Below, in pieces: positions 49,418-61,748 of a stretch of DNA of 64,000 nucleotides (the first letter of the stretch is position 1; each line of letters opens with the position of its first letter). Position numbers and translations under genes: made by a program. Source of the DNA: Garcia nutans. Taxonomy: Eukaryota; Streptophyta; Magnoliopsida; Malpighiales; Euphorbiaceae. The stretch is from contig CANTUV010000076.1 in the NCBI GenBank assembly GCA_947685225.1, positions 4,216,001 to 4,280,000 on the forward strand, given 5' to 3'. The notes under the pieces were generated by a model that did no database searches, was not told the origin of the DNA, and worked only from the letters and a program-made list of their open reading frames with translations.

Positions 49418-49892
49418 TTTTTTAACCTTATAACTTTATAAATTTCCTTAAAACTACAGCTCTAAAAATCATCTTTTATATTTAATTATTATGCATTTTT
49501 GTTTTCTTAGGTTCCATGAATTCAATTACAATATCTTTTTTTTTTTTACAATTGCAATAATTTAATAATTCTGTAATTAATAATTTCTTTTGGTAATTTT
49601 TAAATTCTCTCTTTTTAGATCAATTCGTATAGGCATCGTATAAAATTTTTTAGCTTAAAATATATTTTCGCTAGTTGATTCCATACTATATGACTAAAAT
49701 TGAAATTTTATCTCATTTAATTCATTAATGCAATAATAGATTTTTTATTTAAATTTATAGTGACAATTATTTGTCAAAATAAAAGAGAAGTAAAAATAGA
49801 TAATTATTTTTTATCAAAATTAGAAAATAAATAATAATTATTTTAATTAATAATTGATTAATTTGCAAATTTTTTTATAGATATTTGACTAA
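49418..49892. other. Spacer between the two LINE tails
   Basis: AT-rich host DNA of about 475 bp with no gene or repeat that I can support. Confidence 0.5.
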
Positions 49893-49910
49893 TAAATATA
49901 ATTAAGCTAC

Positions 49911-52900
49911 AACAACAACAACAACAACTAAGCCTTAATCCCAAACAAGTTGGGGTCGGCTGTATGGATTCTCAACAAAATAAGCTCAAAAGACACCAAA
50001 AAAGATACTCCAGCCTTAGGCCCCTTCCAAGACACGGATTTTACGTCTCCATTCAAGTCTGTCATTAATCAAATCCGCATCAAGATCTAAGGCACGTAAG
50101 TCTCTTGCTATCACCTCCTTCCACACAGTTCTAGGTCTGCCACGACCTCTAGCCCCCTCAATCAACAAATTCTCACACTTACGAACCGCAGCATTAGGAG
50201 GTCTTCTTAAAACATGCCCATACCATCTAAGTCTTCCTTCCCTCACCTTATCTCCGACGTCCGCTACTTGGACTTTTTGTCGAATATGAACATTCTTAAT
50301 TTTGTCCAGTCTGGTATGCCCACACATCCATCTTAGCATCCTCATTTCTGCCACACTCATCTTATGCAAATGTTGTCCCGTTGGTGCCCAACACTCACTA
50401 CCATAGAGCATCGCAGGTCTAACAACCGTCCTATAGAATTTACCTTTCACTTTCAGAGATATTTTCTTATCACATAGAACCCCAGTCGCACCCTTCCACT
50501 TCAACCACCCTACCTGTATTCTGTGAGCCACATCTTCATCTATACGGCCATCATTCTGGAACACCGAACCCAAATATTTGAAGTGCTTGGTTTTAGGAAC
50601 CAAAACTCCATCCAACTTAACCTCATGTTCCTGCTTCTTCCTTAGACTGAACTCACAGTGCATATATTCCGTTTTACTCCTACTTAACTTAAAACCCTTG
50701 TCCTCGAGGGTTTTTCTCCACACTTCCAACTTACGGTTTACACCAGCACTAGTCTCATCAATTAAAATAATGTCATCAGCAAACAACATACACCAAGGAA
50801 CATCGTCTTGTATGCTTCTGGTTAGCTCGTCCATAACCAGGGTAAATAAATATGGACTCATGGCCGAACCTTGATGCAATCCGGTAGTAATAGGGAAAGC
50901 CTCAGTGTCTCCACCAGGTGTTTTCACACTAGTGGATGCATTCTCATACATGTCCTTGATGATGTTGATATATTTGCCGTTGACTCCTTTCCTCTTCAAA
51001 ACCCACCATAACACTTCTCTTGGTACTCTATCATAGGCTTTCTCCAAGTCAATAAATACCATGTGGAGATCTTTCTTCTTCTCTTAATACAATTCCATTA
51101 GTCTTCTTAGAAGAGAAATAGCCTCCATGGTAGATCTCCCTGGCATAAACCCAAACTGATTCTCCGAAACTCTTGTAAGCTTCCTCAATCTGTGTTCAAT
51201 AATCTTTTCCCATAATTTCATAGTATGGCTCATAAGTTTGATACCCCGATAATTTGTACAGCATTGAATGTCTCCCTTATTTTTATATATGGGTACCATG
51301 ATACTCTTCCTCCAGGCATTTGGCATCTTACGTCCTTTCACAATAGCATTAAAGAGTTTAGTTAACCAGGCAACTCCTACCTCTCCAAGGTTCTTCCAAA
51401 CCTCTATAGGAATACCATCCGGGCCACAAGCTTTACCAACTTTCATATACTTCAAGGCTTCTCTTACTTCACTATGCAAGATCCTCCTAGACCAGCTGAT
51501 ATAATCATTTGTTGCATGAAGACCTTGAAAATCTTGTTCATGTTCAGGGTTGAATAACTGCTCAAAATAAGCCTTCTACCTCTCCTTAATCTCAACATCT
51601 CCTGTCAACACCCGTTGATCTTCGTCCTTTATACATTTGACTTGGCTTAAATCTCTGCTTTTCCTTTCTCTCATCCTTGCAATCTTATAAATGCCCATTT
51701 CTCCCTCTTTAGTACCTAACTTTTGATAAATCTCTTCTAAGGCTCTGCCACGAGCTACACTAACAGCCTTCTTTGCCTCTTTCTTAGCCCTCTTATATTC
51801 CTCAAATGCCTCGCTATTAACCGCATTCGGTAACTTTTTATACCATTCCCTCTTAGCCTTAATAGCCTTTTGAACCTCCTCATCCCACCACCATGCATCG
51901 TGCGGTCGAGGCCCTGCCCCTTTAGAGATCCCAAGCAATTTACTACCTGCTTTCTTAATGCCACCTTCCATTTTTGTCCACAAGTCCTCTGCACTAGCCT
52001 CAAGGTTCCAAATTTCTTCCTTTAGTAACTCCTCCTTAAAGGTACCTTGAGCTAGGTCTTTCAATTTCCACCATCTTATCCTTGGTTCCAATATTTTCTT
52101 ATCATTCCTCCAGCTACTTTTATTCTTAACATCTAAAACCACAATACGATGTTGCGCCGTCAATGCTTCACCCGGAATGACCTTGCAATCCTTACACTTA
52201 CTTTTGTCCCGTCTTCGAGTAAGTATGAAGTCTATTTGACTTTGGGTTCGTCCACTCTTAAAGGTAATCAAGTGTGACCCCCTCTTTTCAAAGCAGGTAT
52301 TCGCCAGCACTAGATCATAAGCCACCGCAAAATCCAAAATGCTCTTTCCCTCCTCATTCCTGTTGCCAAAACCATAACCCCCATGGACCCTGTCATAACC
52401 ATTACTGTCCTTACCAACATGCCCGTTAAGGTCCCCACCAATGAAGATTTGCTGATTATCTGGAATACCTTGCATGATATCATCCATATCTTCCCAGAAC
52501 TGAACCTTGGATGCTCCGTCCAAACCTACTTGGGGAGCATAAGCACTAATAACATTAATAGTGTCATCTCCCAAAACAAGCCTCAAAGAGATAATCCTGT
52601 CTCCCTTTCTCTTCACTTCCACCACCTTGTCTTTAAGCGTAGGCTCAATAATAATGCCCACACCATTCCTATTGTTATCCAAGCCACAATACCATAGCTT
52701 ATATCCTGAGTTACCAATCTCTTTTGCTTTATTTCCCTTCCACCTGGTTTCCTGCAAACAAGCAATACTAACCTTCCTTCTTTTCAAAGTATCCACAAGC
52801 TCTATAGACTTCCCAGTCAGAGTGCCAATATTCCAACTACCTAATCTTAATCGGCTCCCTTGGACTTGCTTCTTTAGCCGCATTCGTCCATAATGCGGTA

Positions 52901-53202
52901 GCCCTTTCCTGTCTGACACCACATCCGGGCGCTGATATGGCGGGACTAACTTCTTTACCCATACCCGTCCATGGCATGGGAACCTTTGCTCATACTCCAC
53001 CACACCCAGGCGTCGATGTGATGGAACCCCTTGCTCATTTAACACTACACCCGGGTGCTGATGTAGCGCGTGCCTAGGTGAGCACGTCCCAACGGTATAA
53101 TGATAGTTTTGAGAATCCATAGAAAGTTTGGCAAAAATTTTTATACTGGCCGCCAACCTACCGCAACCCTCCTCCTTTATCCGGGCTTGGGACCGGCGGA
53201 GT
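49911..53202 (-). mobile_element. Full-length RTE-type LINE, copy 2 (young)
   Basis: On the minus strand the element runs from ACTCCGCCGG (53,202) to a (TTG)n tail (49,911). The 18-bp target duplication TAAATATAATTAAGCTAC is perfect on both sides (49,893-49,910 and 53,203-53,220). The coding region is almost intact. It is convergent with copy 1. Confidence 0.92.
50016..53156 (-). pseudogene. Endonuclease-RT ORF of RTE LINE copy 2, two in-frame stops
   Basis: One frame spans 53,156-50,016 (about 1,046 codons) with stops only at 51,576-51,578 (TAG) and 51,084-51,086 (TAA); no frameshift is seen. Residues about 25-95 hold three Arg/His/Pro-rich repeats. The APE-like endonuclease follows (GSWNIGTLTG near residue 106, LQETRWKG, GGDLNGHVG, SQIDFILTRR). 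RT has GKACGPDGIPIEVW, FGFMPGRSTM, FIDLEKAYDRVP and the catalytic FADDIILID (near 50,773-50,784). The end has RWYGHVLRRPP and RGRGRPRTVW. The true start could be the second Met (MDSQN, residue 13), as in copy 1. Plant databases often label such proteins 'craniofacial development protein 2-like'. Confidence 0.9.
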
Positions 53203-53368
53203 TAAATATAATTAAGCTACTGATAGAATAATATTGCAAATCTTCAAATGTTAATATATATATATATATATATATAAGTAACTTTAGATGGTGACTCTTA
53301 AAAATTTTGGATGGTAATCCAAAAAAAATTATATCATCAATTAATTAATAGAGCAAAATCTTTTGATT

Positions 53369-53582
53369 TCAACTAACATTTTTTGCATTCAACCTTCGAA
53401 GCCAGATTGAATGAAGTATCATATGAAAGACATCAAATCTCTTAGGAGGATAATTTATAACAAAATGTCGTTGAACATATTTCACTCTCTCTTGCATGAT
53501 AAGATACTGATCTTCAAGAATTCCTAATAAAATGTTCTTCAGGTTTGGTATTTCACTAACCGAAATCCTAATAAAGAATTCA
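53369..53582 (-). pseudogene. C-terminal fragment of an exostosin-family gene
   Basis: The minus strand encodes a close relative of the last 65 or so residues of the exostosin gene at 31,575-33,380: ISVSEIPNLK, then HFVINYPPKRFDVF and HSIWLRRLN, ending at TGA (53,369-53,371). The upstream part of the domain is missing. It lies just beyond the third exon of the SFT2-like gene, in the place where that gene's last exon should be. Confidence 0.82.
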
Positions 53583-53615
53583 AAGTAATAAACAGGAGTT
53601 GAAAGTTACGAATAC

Positions 53616-55212
53616 CTGTATAATAGAGAAGAGCATAGATAGAATGTAGCTATGAAGGACCATAGAGACATATACAGTTCCCACCAAGGAACCGATGAAT
53701 CCCAATGTAAAAGGGAGCCTCTGTAAATAAGAATACAAATACATATCATTTACAAGAAAATTATAATAACTTTAATCCAGGCATAAGCAATAGCAACTCA
53801 ATTGTTTGTTTAGGAGATTAATTAACATAAGCACCAGTGAGAGCAAAGATTAATATACCTCTTTAGAAGACATATGTGCAAGCTGATTCTTCGGGTCTTT
53901 AAGTGCAAAGAATGAACCAACTATGAAGGCACAGCCAATAGTAAAGCAGATTGCAAATTTCTAAGGCATCAACACCATAACTGGTAGGAACATTGTAAAT
54001 GCAATAAAAACAAAGAACACTCCAGCAGCAAGAAGCATGCCAAAGTACATTAGAGATCTTCCAGAAGGAACATTGCTAGTAGCAGACTGAAAGTTTCCAG
54101 GCAAATCCCTTACTCCTTTTGAAACACTGAACAGAAGTTGGTTCAAATGAAACATTCATGGATGGTTACAACACAAGTAAACTTCTAACCCAAAAAAAAA
54201 AAGAAAATTGTTCATTCTATCCATAAAATAAGAACCAGACTCTGTCACTAATTTACTGATTATGGAAAAGACATTTCCACTCCTCAAGTTTCACATTTTA
54301 GCCTCAAATGGAAGAGAAAAACCTTTAGGGTATAGATCACAGACCAAATTGTACTTGTAGTGCATGAAACTTAAGGCAAATAGCAAATCAAATATTACAA
54401 GCTCCATATCCTAATAATAAATCAACTCTAACTGTACAGGGTAATTACAATGATTAAAAAAAACGGATTGCATGGTAGCTAAATTATAGTAATTCAATGT
54501 CAAGGATATTGGAACCATTGAAGAGAAAAACAATATAATTATCAGCAGCTTCTGATGTAAGCTACAGGCATCCACAAAAATCCAGAAACAACCACCTAAA
54601 AAGGATGTCTGCGTAGACTTAAAACCCATGACCTCAAGCTGACAATTGAACAAACTAACATAAAAAGGCACAATTTTTTACATTTTTTACAGCTCCTAGT
54701 ATATACAAGCAACTAAAACTGATGCAACATCGTATAATGATATCTAAATAAATAGAAGCTATCTAAAAACTTCTGCTAAACTCCACAATCGCTCCATCAA
54801 CGATCGAATTCTATTACATGACTTAATTCTTTAAAAAAAAAAAAGAAATAGTTATCGGCAGTTAAAGATCCAAATAAATCTCAAAATCCGTAATTGGGTT
54901 ATGTCCAGTGCAGGAAATGATCGAAATCGAGCAAAGGATACAAAATTGAAGACATAATCGAGCAAATAAGACAACTTGAAGTACCGCGTTGGGGATTTAA
55001 GTTTACCTGTTGAAAGTGCCAGTGACTTTGTCACTGGTGGTACGAACGGCAGCTTCGAGATCGAACCCTAGAGCTGAAGAATCAGAGTACTGAGAAGCAG
55101 TATAAGAGTTCCAATCAGCGAGTAAAGAGGATGATTTTGGTTTCTGTTGATCGTTGAAGGTGGCAGAGCTGCTCCGACCTCCCGTGAACCATGATTGCGC
55201 CGTTTTCTGCAT
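53616..55212 (-). pseudogene. SFT2-like vesicle transport gene, broken and 3'-truncated
   Basis: Exons 55,212-55,007, 54,126-53,859 and 53,720-53,616 join in phase through GT-AG introns. The product matches plant Got1/Sft2-like membrane proteins of the Golgi (At4g26550-like from memory): N-terminal MQKTAQSWFTGG, VSKGVRDLPGNFQSA, and hydrophobic segments around GMLLAAGVFFVFIAF, FAICFTIGCAFIVG and VYVSMVLHSYILSM. An in-frame TAG at 53,961-53,963 ends translation at codon 123. The last exon (about 35 residues in the family) is not found; after the exon 3 donor come an exostosin fragment and a LINE. I call it a pseudogene; a sequencing error at the TAG would not explain the missing exon. Confidence 0.82.
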
Positions 55213-56651
55213 CTTTGTTCACTTGATCTTGTTTGGAGAAGGAGAGCAATTTTTAGTCACTCAATGAGAACTCAGACAAGGGATTTGATTGGCGTTAACG
55301 ATTCCTCGCACTGATAATTTTGAGATCTGATTGGGGTTTTGGCGCCAGTTTCTTGCCATTACTACCACGTCTCTGCTTGTTCCATGCTTTTTTAGTACCG
55401 TCTAGCGACTCTGGTCGTTTTGGTCTAAACTTATCCCAAAATGGGGTATAAAATCACGCAATTCAAAACTTCTTTCGAAAATTAAGGTTATTTTTATAAT
55501 TTATTAAAATTAGAAATTTCATAATTGATAAAAAAAAATTAAATAACACCAAATATATTCTAGCAATAAATTATATCACTTTTAGATAATAAATTTAAAA
55601 TTGATTCTTTTTTTAATATAATATTTAAAAAAATTTTAAAATTTCATAAAATTTTATATTTTATTAAAGATTTTTTTTAATGGAGAATTTAAATTTTCCA
55701 AATAAACCTTTTGGTGAATAACAAATTTAATATAATCTTTAAATTTTATTTTTTACTTTTACTTTTGTTGTATAAAATAAATTATTTAAATCAAATTCAT
55801 AAATAATTCAAAATTACTTATTTGAAATTCTTTAATTTGAACACTATGTATAAATTAACAATTTGTTTAAATGGCTGATAGTGATAGTTTATTAATATAT
55901 GATATAGTATTATAAATAATATTTATCTTATTTAAAAATATGGTATGGTATTTTATGATTAATTAAGCTATTTTTGTTTGATGGTATGATAAAATGACTA
56001 TAATGCCTTTAATTGAACTTAATATTAATTTTAATCAAAATCTATATAAAATATTATTAAATTTATTTTTATGGTCAATAATTAATTTTTATTTTTATTT
56101 TTATTTTTATTTTTATTTTTATTTTTATTTTTATTTTTATTTTTATTTTTTATTTTTTATTTTTTATTTTTTATTTTTTATTTTTTATTTTTTATTTTTT
56201 ATTTTTTATGGTCAATAATTAATTTTTATTTTTATAGTTAATAATTAATTATAATTAAAGGCTAAAAAAGATATTTTTTTTTATATGATGTTTGGTGAGA
56301 GAGCAGATATATTTTAAGCCAAAGAATGATTTGTTTGAAATATGATAGAATTAGAGAGTGTAATTTTGGAATATTAAATTAGAAAACCATCACAAACCAC
56401 GGATTTGGTGGTTTGTTATTCTTTGGAAAACTCATGGTTTTTATACCATGGAGAAAATCACACTTAACAATATCATGCTTTTAAAAATCAAATCAAAACC
56501 AATATTATACTATACTAAACCATTACAAACCACCATCCAAGCACAGTGTAAGTATAAAATCATATAACCAAGTATCATTACTTTGCTTAGTGTTATAATC
56601 ATATTCCATGTTTAGTTTTGTATTCTCATAGACTACTCTAATAATTTGATT
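55213..56651. other. Non-coding region upstream of the SFT2-like gene
   Basis: No gene is supported. The first 200 bp would be the 5' UTR and promoter of the SFT2-like gene. Around 56,380-56,540 a self-complementary phrase (caaaccacggatttggtggtttg) suggests a small MITE, without clear ends. Confidence 0.45.
56087..56208. repeat. (ATTTTT)n then (ATTTTTT)n simple repeat
   Basis: A hexamer repeat (about 56,087-56,148) changes into a heptamer repeat (about 56,149-56,208). The phrase atggtcaataattaattttta stands on both sides (56,071 and 56,208). Confidence 0.85.
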
Positions 56652-59600
56652 TTTTTTATCGAGAAAGAAGAGATATATATTACGACAGATCATTCATCAA
56701 TAATACATTAAAGATAATATAGGTGATTACTTCCCCAATCAAGCCTAAGTTGTTTGTGAAAAACTACAAACGCTGACCAATCTGAAACAAAAATACAAAA
56801 TCTTCTAGCAAAAACAAAGGTGCAAGCCATAAAGGAATCCCTTAAGCTTCTAATATTGTGTGCATAGCTTTCAATTTTCAAAGGACATGAATTAAGAAAG
56901 TTGATTGCCTGTATAAGCATATAACAGTTTGATTCAAAAATGCATCTCGTAAATTTAAAGTCCCTTGCTCAGTGGACCTTAATAAGAAGGGTGTGTGCTT
57001 CATTAGTAATGGGAGAGGAAGATCTAATGAGACAAAAAATAATATCCACCAATGTACCATTTAAAGATCTATCCACTATAGCAGCTCCTATCCATTGGGA
57101 TTTAGGTCATAGGATGCATCAGAGTTGAATTTTATCCACCCAAGAGGAGGAGGACACCATTTGGGATAGAGGAAATTAAAGAGACTATGCCTCTATTTAA
57201 AGAGTTAGGGTTAGAATGGGTCTCTTTTGGACAATTAGCCTCCTGATAATCATTAAAAAGAATACGTGCTCTATTGATAATCATTAGAATGGGTTTGTTT
57301 TGGACAAAAATCTTTCGGTAATATGAAACAAGACATTGCATGAGTAGTAAGAGCTAGCAATATTGATTTAATTAAGAACTTCTCTTCCAATGAAAGAGAG
57401 AAAATTATATTTCTAGGTCTGAGCTTTAGTAAGAACCATGTCTTTCAAAAAATTTAAAGCTTTTGTTTTTATTTTCCCAACATAGTGGGAATCCCAAGAT
57501 ATTTCTTACCTCCATGTATTTCTTTGATTCCCAGGAAACGTGTGATAGTTCTTCTAAGTTCCAATGGATATTGCTGCTAAATAAACACTTGATTTATTCA
57601 AGTTGATAGATTGCCTAGATGTATAACATAAAGTGTTTATAAGATCTGTGAAAGCTTAAGCTTCTTGTAAAGTGGCTCTCCTACAAATAAGCGTATCATT
57701 GGCAAATAATAAGTGGAAAAGAGTGGGAGAGCCTCTTGATAGCTTGAATATCTATTTCAACTTCATTTCCATAGTTTTATCTAAGAGAAAAGAAAAAGAA
57801 TTAGTAATAAATAGAAAAAGATAAGGAGACAGAGGGCCCTTTATCTTAACTCTTTCGAAGGAGGAAAGTTGTCTATACTGTGGCCCTTCAACAAGATGTT
57901 ATAAGACACTATAGTAACACATTGCATTAATAAGTTCACCACATTAGGAGAGATACCCATAGCTTTCAAAATCAAATGTAGGAAATTCCAGTCCAGTCTA
58001 TCATATGTTTTATTCAAGTCTAGTTTTAAAGCCATTTGCCAGCATCTACTAGAGGTTCTGAAAAATTTCATGGGCTATAAGAATGTTATTATTAATGACT
58101 TTACTAGGAATAAAAGCCCCTTGATATTCATTAATAAATCCATCTAGAAAGGGTCTCATTATATTCACAAGAATTTTTTATATGATTTTGTATGCAAATT
58201 TGCAAAGACTGATAATGTGAAATTGAGTAATAAATTTCAGAGCATTTACCTTTGGGATGAGGACAATATTTATTTTATTAAGAAGCTTATACATTGTACC
58301 AATGGTAAAGAAGTCATGTACAACATCCATTAGGTCCCCTTTAATTGTATCCCAAAAACTTTAGTAAAAGAAGCCACGAAATCTGTCCAATCCGGGTGCC
58401 TTGGAATCGCCTAGACCAACAATTATGGAATGTATTTCCTCTTCAGTTAGGATAGACTGCATGATGAAATTACATCGGTCAAAGATCATAAGGGGAATGT
58501 GAGATATGACTTTGTCTTGTAATTCGGTAGTGCTGGCATAATAAAGCTCCCTGAAGAAATCTGAAACCATATGCTGAATGAAACTTTCATCTTCTACCCA
58601 CTGATCATTTGAACCTCTAAGTCCTAATATGTAATTCCTTTGTCTGCGTTGGAGAGTTATAGCATGAAAAAACTTTGTATTTTTGTCACTTGCTTGTAGC
58701 AATTTAAGTCTTGGGCATTGATACCAATATTATTCTTCCATCTTCCAAAGCATATTGAGTTTCTCCATTAATGATTTTTTTATGCATGATCATCAACTAT
58801 GTTTGGGTTAGATAAGATCTCTTCAAGCCTCAATTTAACCTCTTCAGTGTAGGCATTGAGATTTTATAAGCGGTTCCGCTTCTTTAGATTTATCGTAGTA
58901 TTTTAAAGTTTTTGTATGGTTAAATCTGATATGAACATAATGTGGCCATAAGACCATGCCGCTTTTACTACTGACTTGCAATACATTTTTTCTAACTATT
59001 TGAGTTCGAATCTAAAGCCTTTCTTCCTATATTTTCGAGTTGAATGGAGGAGTAAAATTAGAAGCCTATGATCTGACCCGATATAATTACCATGAGTAAC
59101 CCAATAGGATAAAAAGATAGATTTCCATCTAAAGTTTATTAGACATCTATCTAGTAGTTGTTGGATATTCTTCTGTCCTTATTGCTTATCAGTCCATGTA
59201 AACATAGGGCCTTTGAAACCCACATCCAATAATCTTTGATCATTAATCCAATTAGAAAAGGATTATTCATATCATGAGCAAAAGCGTCACCTCCCATTTT
59301 TTCATAAGAAAATAGGATTTGGTTAAAGTCTCAAACAATAGCCTATAAAGTTGATTCACCAGGATTGAGATTGCATAAAAAAATCCATCTCTTCCCTTGC
59401 CGGTAGGGACATCCATATACGAAGGTAATTACACAAAAATCACAATTTAGATCATATATTGCAATATGAATAAAGCTATTATTCTTGTATAGAATTTGGA
59501 TTAACCAATTACTTTACCACCAAAGTGAGAGTCCTTCCACTGCCCCAGTTGGGTCTACATATTTGGCAAACGAGAATCCAAATTTGTGCCTCTGCTTTTC

Positions 59601-59732
59601 CATGAAACCTCACTTTTGTTTTGTCTTAGATAAAAAAATAATGCTTGGATGATTTATAAAGATGTTATCCTTTAGACCTCTTCTTGTTAAGACTTGGCCA
59701 AATCCTAGGCAATTTTAAATAAGAATGCTCAT
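56652..59732 (-). mobile_element. L1-type LINE with RNase H domain (decayed)
   Basis: On the minus strand, an L1-like second ORF starts near 59,732, with an endonuclease start resembling the usual WNCRGLG box but with stops. RT parts lie at 58,702-58,361 (SDKNTKFFHA, SKAPGLD) and 58,071-57,680 (LDLNKTYDRLDWNFL, PLSPYLF, and a catalytic box FAND near 57,697). A C-terminal RNase H follows (GWIKFNSDASY near 57,130, FESNCY near 56,925). The 3' end is a short A-tract (56,652-56,659) preceded by tcttctttctcgat. Frameshifts and stops are frequent. The 5' limit is not clear; 59,733-60,310 may be 5' UTR. Confidence 0.8.
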
Positions 59733-60309
59733 ATCAAGTAAATAATGGCAATAACAAATGAGATAGAATTTGGTAAAATAAGACGGAAATTTCATTAGTA
59801 GAGAATAATGATAGTCAGGGGCCAAGTAAAAATATTTACCAACAGACCCTCAATTGATGCCAAAAGGACATATAGATTTCAAGTTGAAACCAATTGGTGA
59901 ATAATAAATATAATGGGAAGTAGACAATTAAGGATCAATACCACAAGAACAAAGTCTATTCAAAATGCTCAATTTTAATAGCTAATCCAAGGCATAAATA
60001 GATACACATTACCAATTCAAGAACTCAAAATCTTACTTCTATCATTCAAAATTTGAGGACCAAATGAACCAAAGATCATAAATCACAAGACCCAATCTTT
60101 ACAGATATAAGAACATACCAATGTCGATGAGATTCCGAAGAAAGAGTTCCAACAAAGCTTCAAAAAAAACTTTACTGTTTAGTCCCAAATGAGACCCATG
60201 AGAGAACCTAACTTCAATAACTGAGAGCAAGTCAACCAACACTTGCAAAAAATCTCTAAAATGGCGGCAACAATAGATCTGCAGAAAATTCATAAAAAAA
60301 ACAAATTAT
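59733..60309. other. Possible L1 5' region, no gene supported
   Basis: This stretch has no ORF of note. It includes gaccctcaattgatgcc and ggatcaataccacaagaac phrases, which look like repetitive DNA, and grades into the duplicated unit that follows. Confidence 0.4.
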
Positions 60310-60713
60310 ATTTTCAATGGAAAAACCTGAAATCTGATAGAATGCCGAAGAGAGGAGATGCCCAACACTGAAGGAACACAGAACTAATGAGAAAGTAGCC
60401 AAAAGAGAAAGTCAACAAACAAATCGGCAAAAAGAGTTGGTTAAAACCCGATGAATTGGCAGAGAAGGCGCTCTACATAGAGAGCATATCACATTAACTC
60501 ACATTATAAACTGATTGATTTAAATCATGTCATCTCTCTCTAAAATTATGATAAATTTGTGGAAGAAGTATTAACAAAATTATGTTTAAAACAATATAAA
60601 ATATATTTTTTACTAATAAAAAAGTTTAATATAAGTAGAGAAATCCACATCGGTAATGTAAAGTGTGTATAATATAAGGATTAACCTTTCTTTTTAATAT
60701 TGTTAAGATTTTA

Positions 60714-60745
<32 letters not shown>

Positions 60746-61249
60746 ATGTGTTTATTCCATGTCTTTGTATCTAATATTTATACCAATCGTAAAATTTTTT
60801 TTAATTACAAACAATATATTTGAAATAAAAATAAAAATATTAACATAACATATTAAAATAAAGATATTTAAAATAATAATAATTTTTGCAGTAACGCGCT
60901 GGGTTATAACATACTTAGATATATATTTTGTTAACTTGAAAAGAAAATAGAAAAGTTTTATTGAAGGTATTTTCAAATAAATCTTTATATATATATATAT
61001 ATATATATAAAGACAAAAGTAGCAACAATTAGAATATCTATGAAAATTACTATGTATGAATTTGAACTCATTAAAGTTTTAACTATTTGTACCCATCTCA
61101 CACACATTTATAAATATTTTTTTTTATTATATGTGCTTATCCTAAATCCATTTAATACAATTCATATACTTTCTATACTTATTTAATTACTCATTTAAGT
61201 ATAAAAATTTAAAAATACAATAAAATTATTATTATAAAATTATTATTTC
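60310..61249. repeat. Direct duplication, unit 1
   Basis: The unit starts with a gaagagaggagatgccca block (60,347), then gagcatatcacattaactc, a (TA)n(TG)n tract (about 60,712-60,746), attccatgtc, taacgcgctggg and a final AT-rich stretch. Each block reappears in the same order in unit 2. Confidence 0.8.
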
Positions 61250-61712
61250 AGTGGAAAGAGACCAAAATATGATGGAATGCAGAAGAGAGGAGATGCCCAA
61301 AAGTGAAAGGAACACAGATCCAATGAGAAAGTAGCCAAGAGAGAAAGTCAATAAACAAATCGGCCAAAGGAGTTAGTTAAAAACCCGATGAACGGCAAGA
61401 GAAGGCACTCTGCCTAGAGAGCATATCACATTAACTCACATTATAAAGTGATTGAAGCAAATCATGTGATCTCTCTCTAAAATTATGATAAATTTATGGA
61501 CGGAGTATTAACAATTTCTTATATGGTTTATGCAATATTAATGATATGTATTATAAATATTTTGAATAAATTACATTTGAAAATTAAAACAATATAAAAT
61601 ACATTTTTTAATAATAAAAAAAGTTTAATATAAATAGAGAAATCCACATTGGTAATGTAAAGTGTGTATAATATAAGATTAACCTTTTCTTTTTAATATT
61701 ATTAAGATTTTA

Positions 61713-61748
<36 letters not shown>

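Noticed and set aside
52383..52893. Plus-strand ORFs over the LINE copy 2 endonuclease
   Set aside because: They are shadows of the strongly supported minus-strand endonuclease frame.
54411..54671. Minus-strand ORF in the SFT2-like gene
   Set aside because: It lies in the first intron, between exon 1 and exon 2, and shows no recognisable family.
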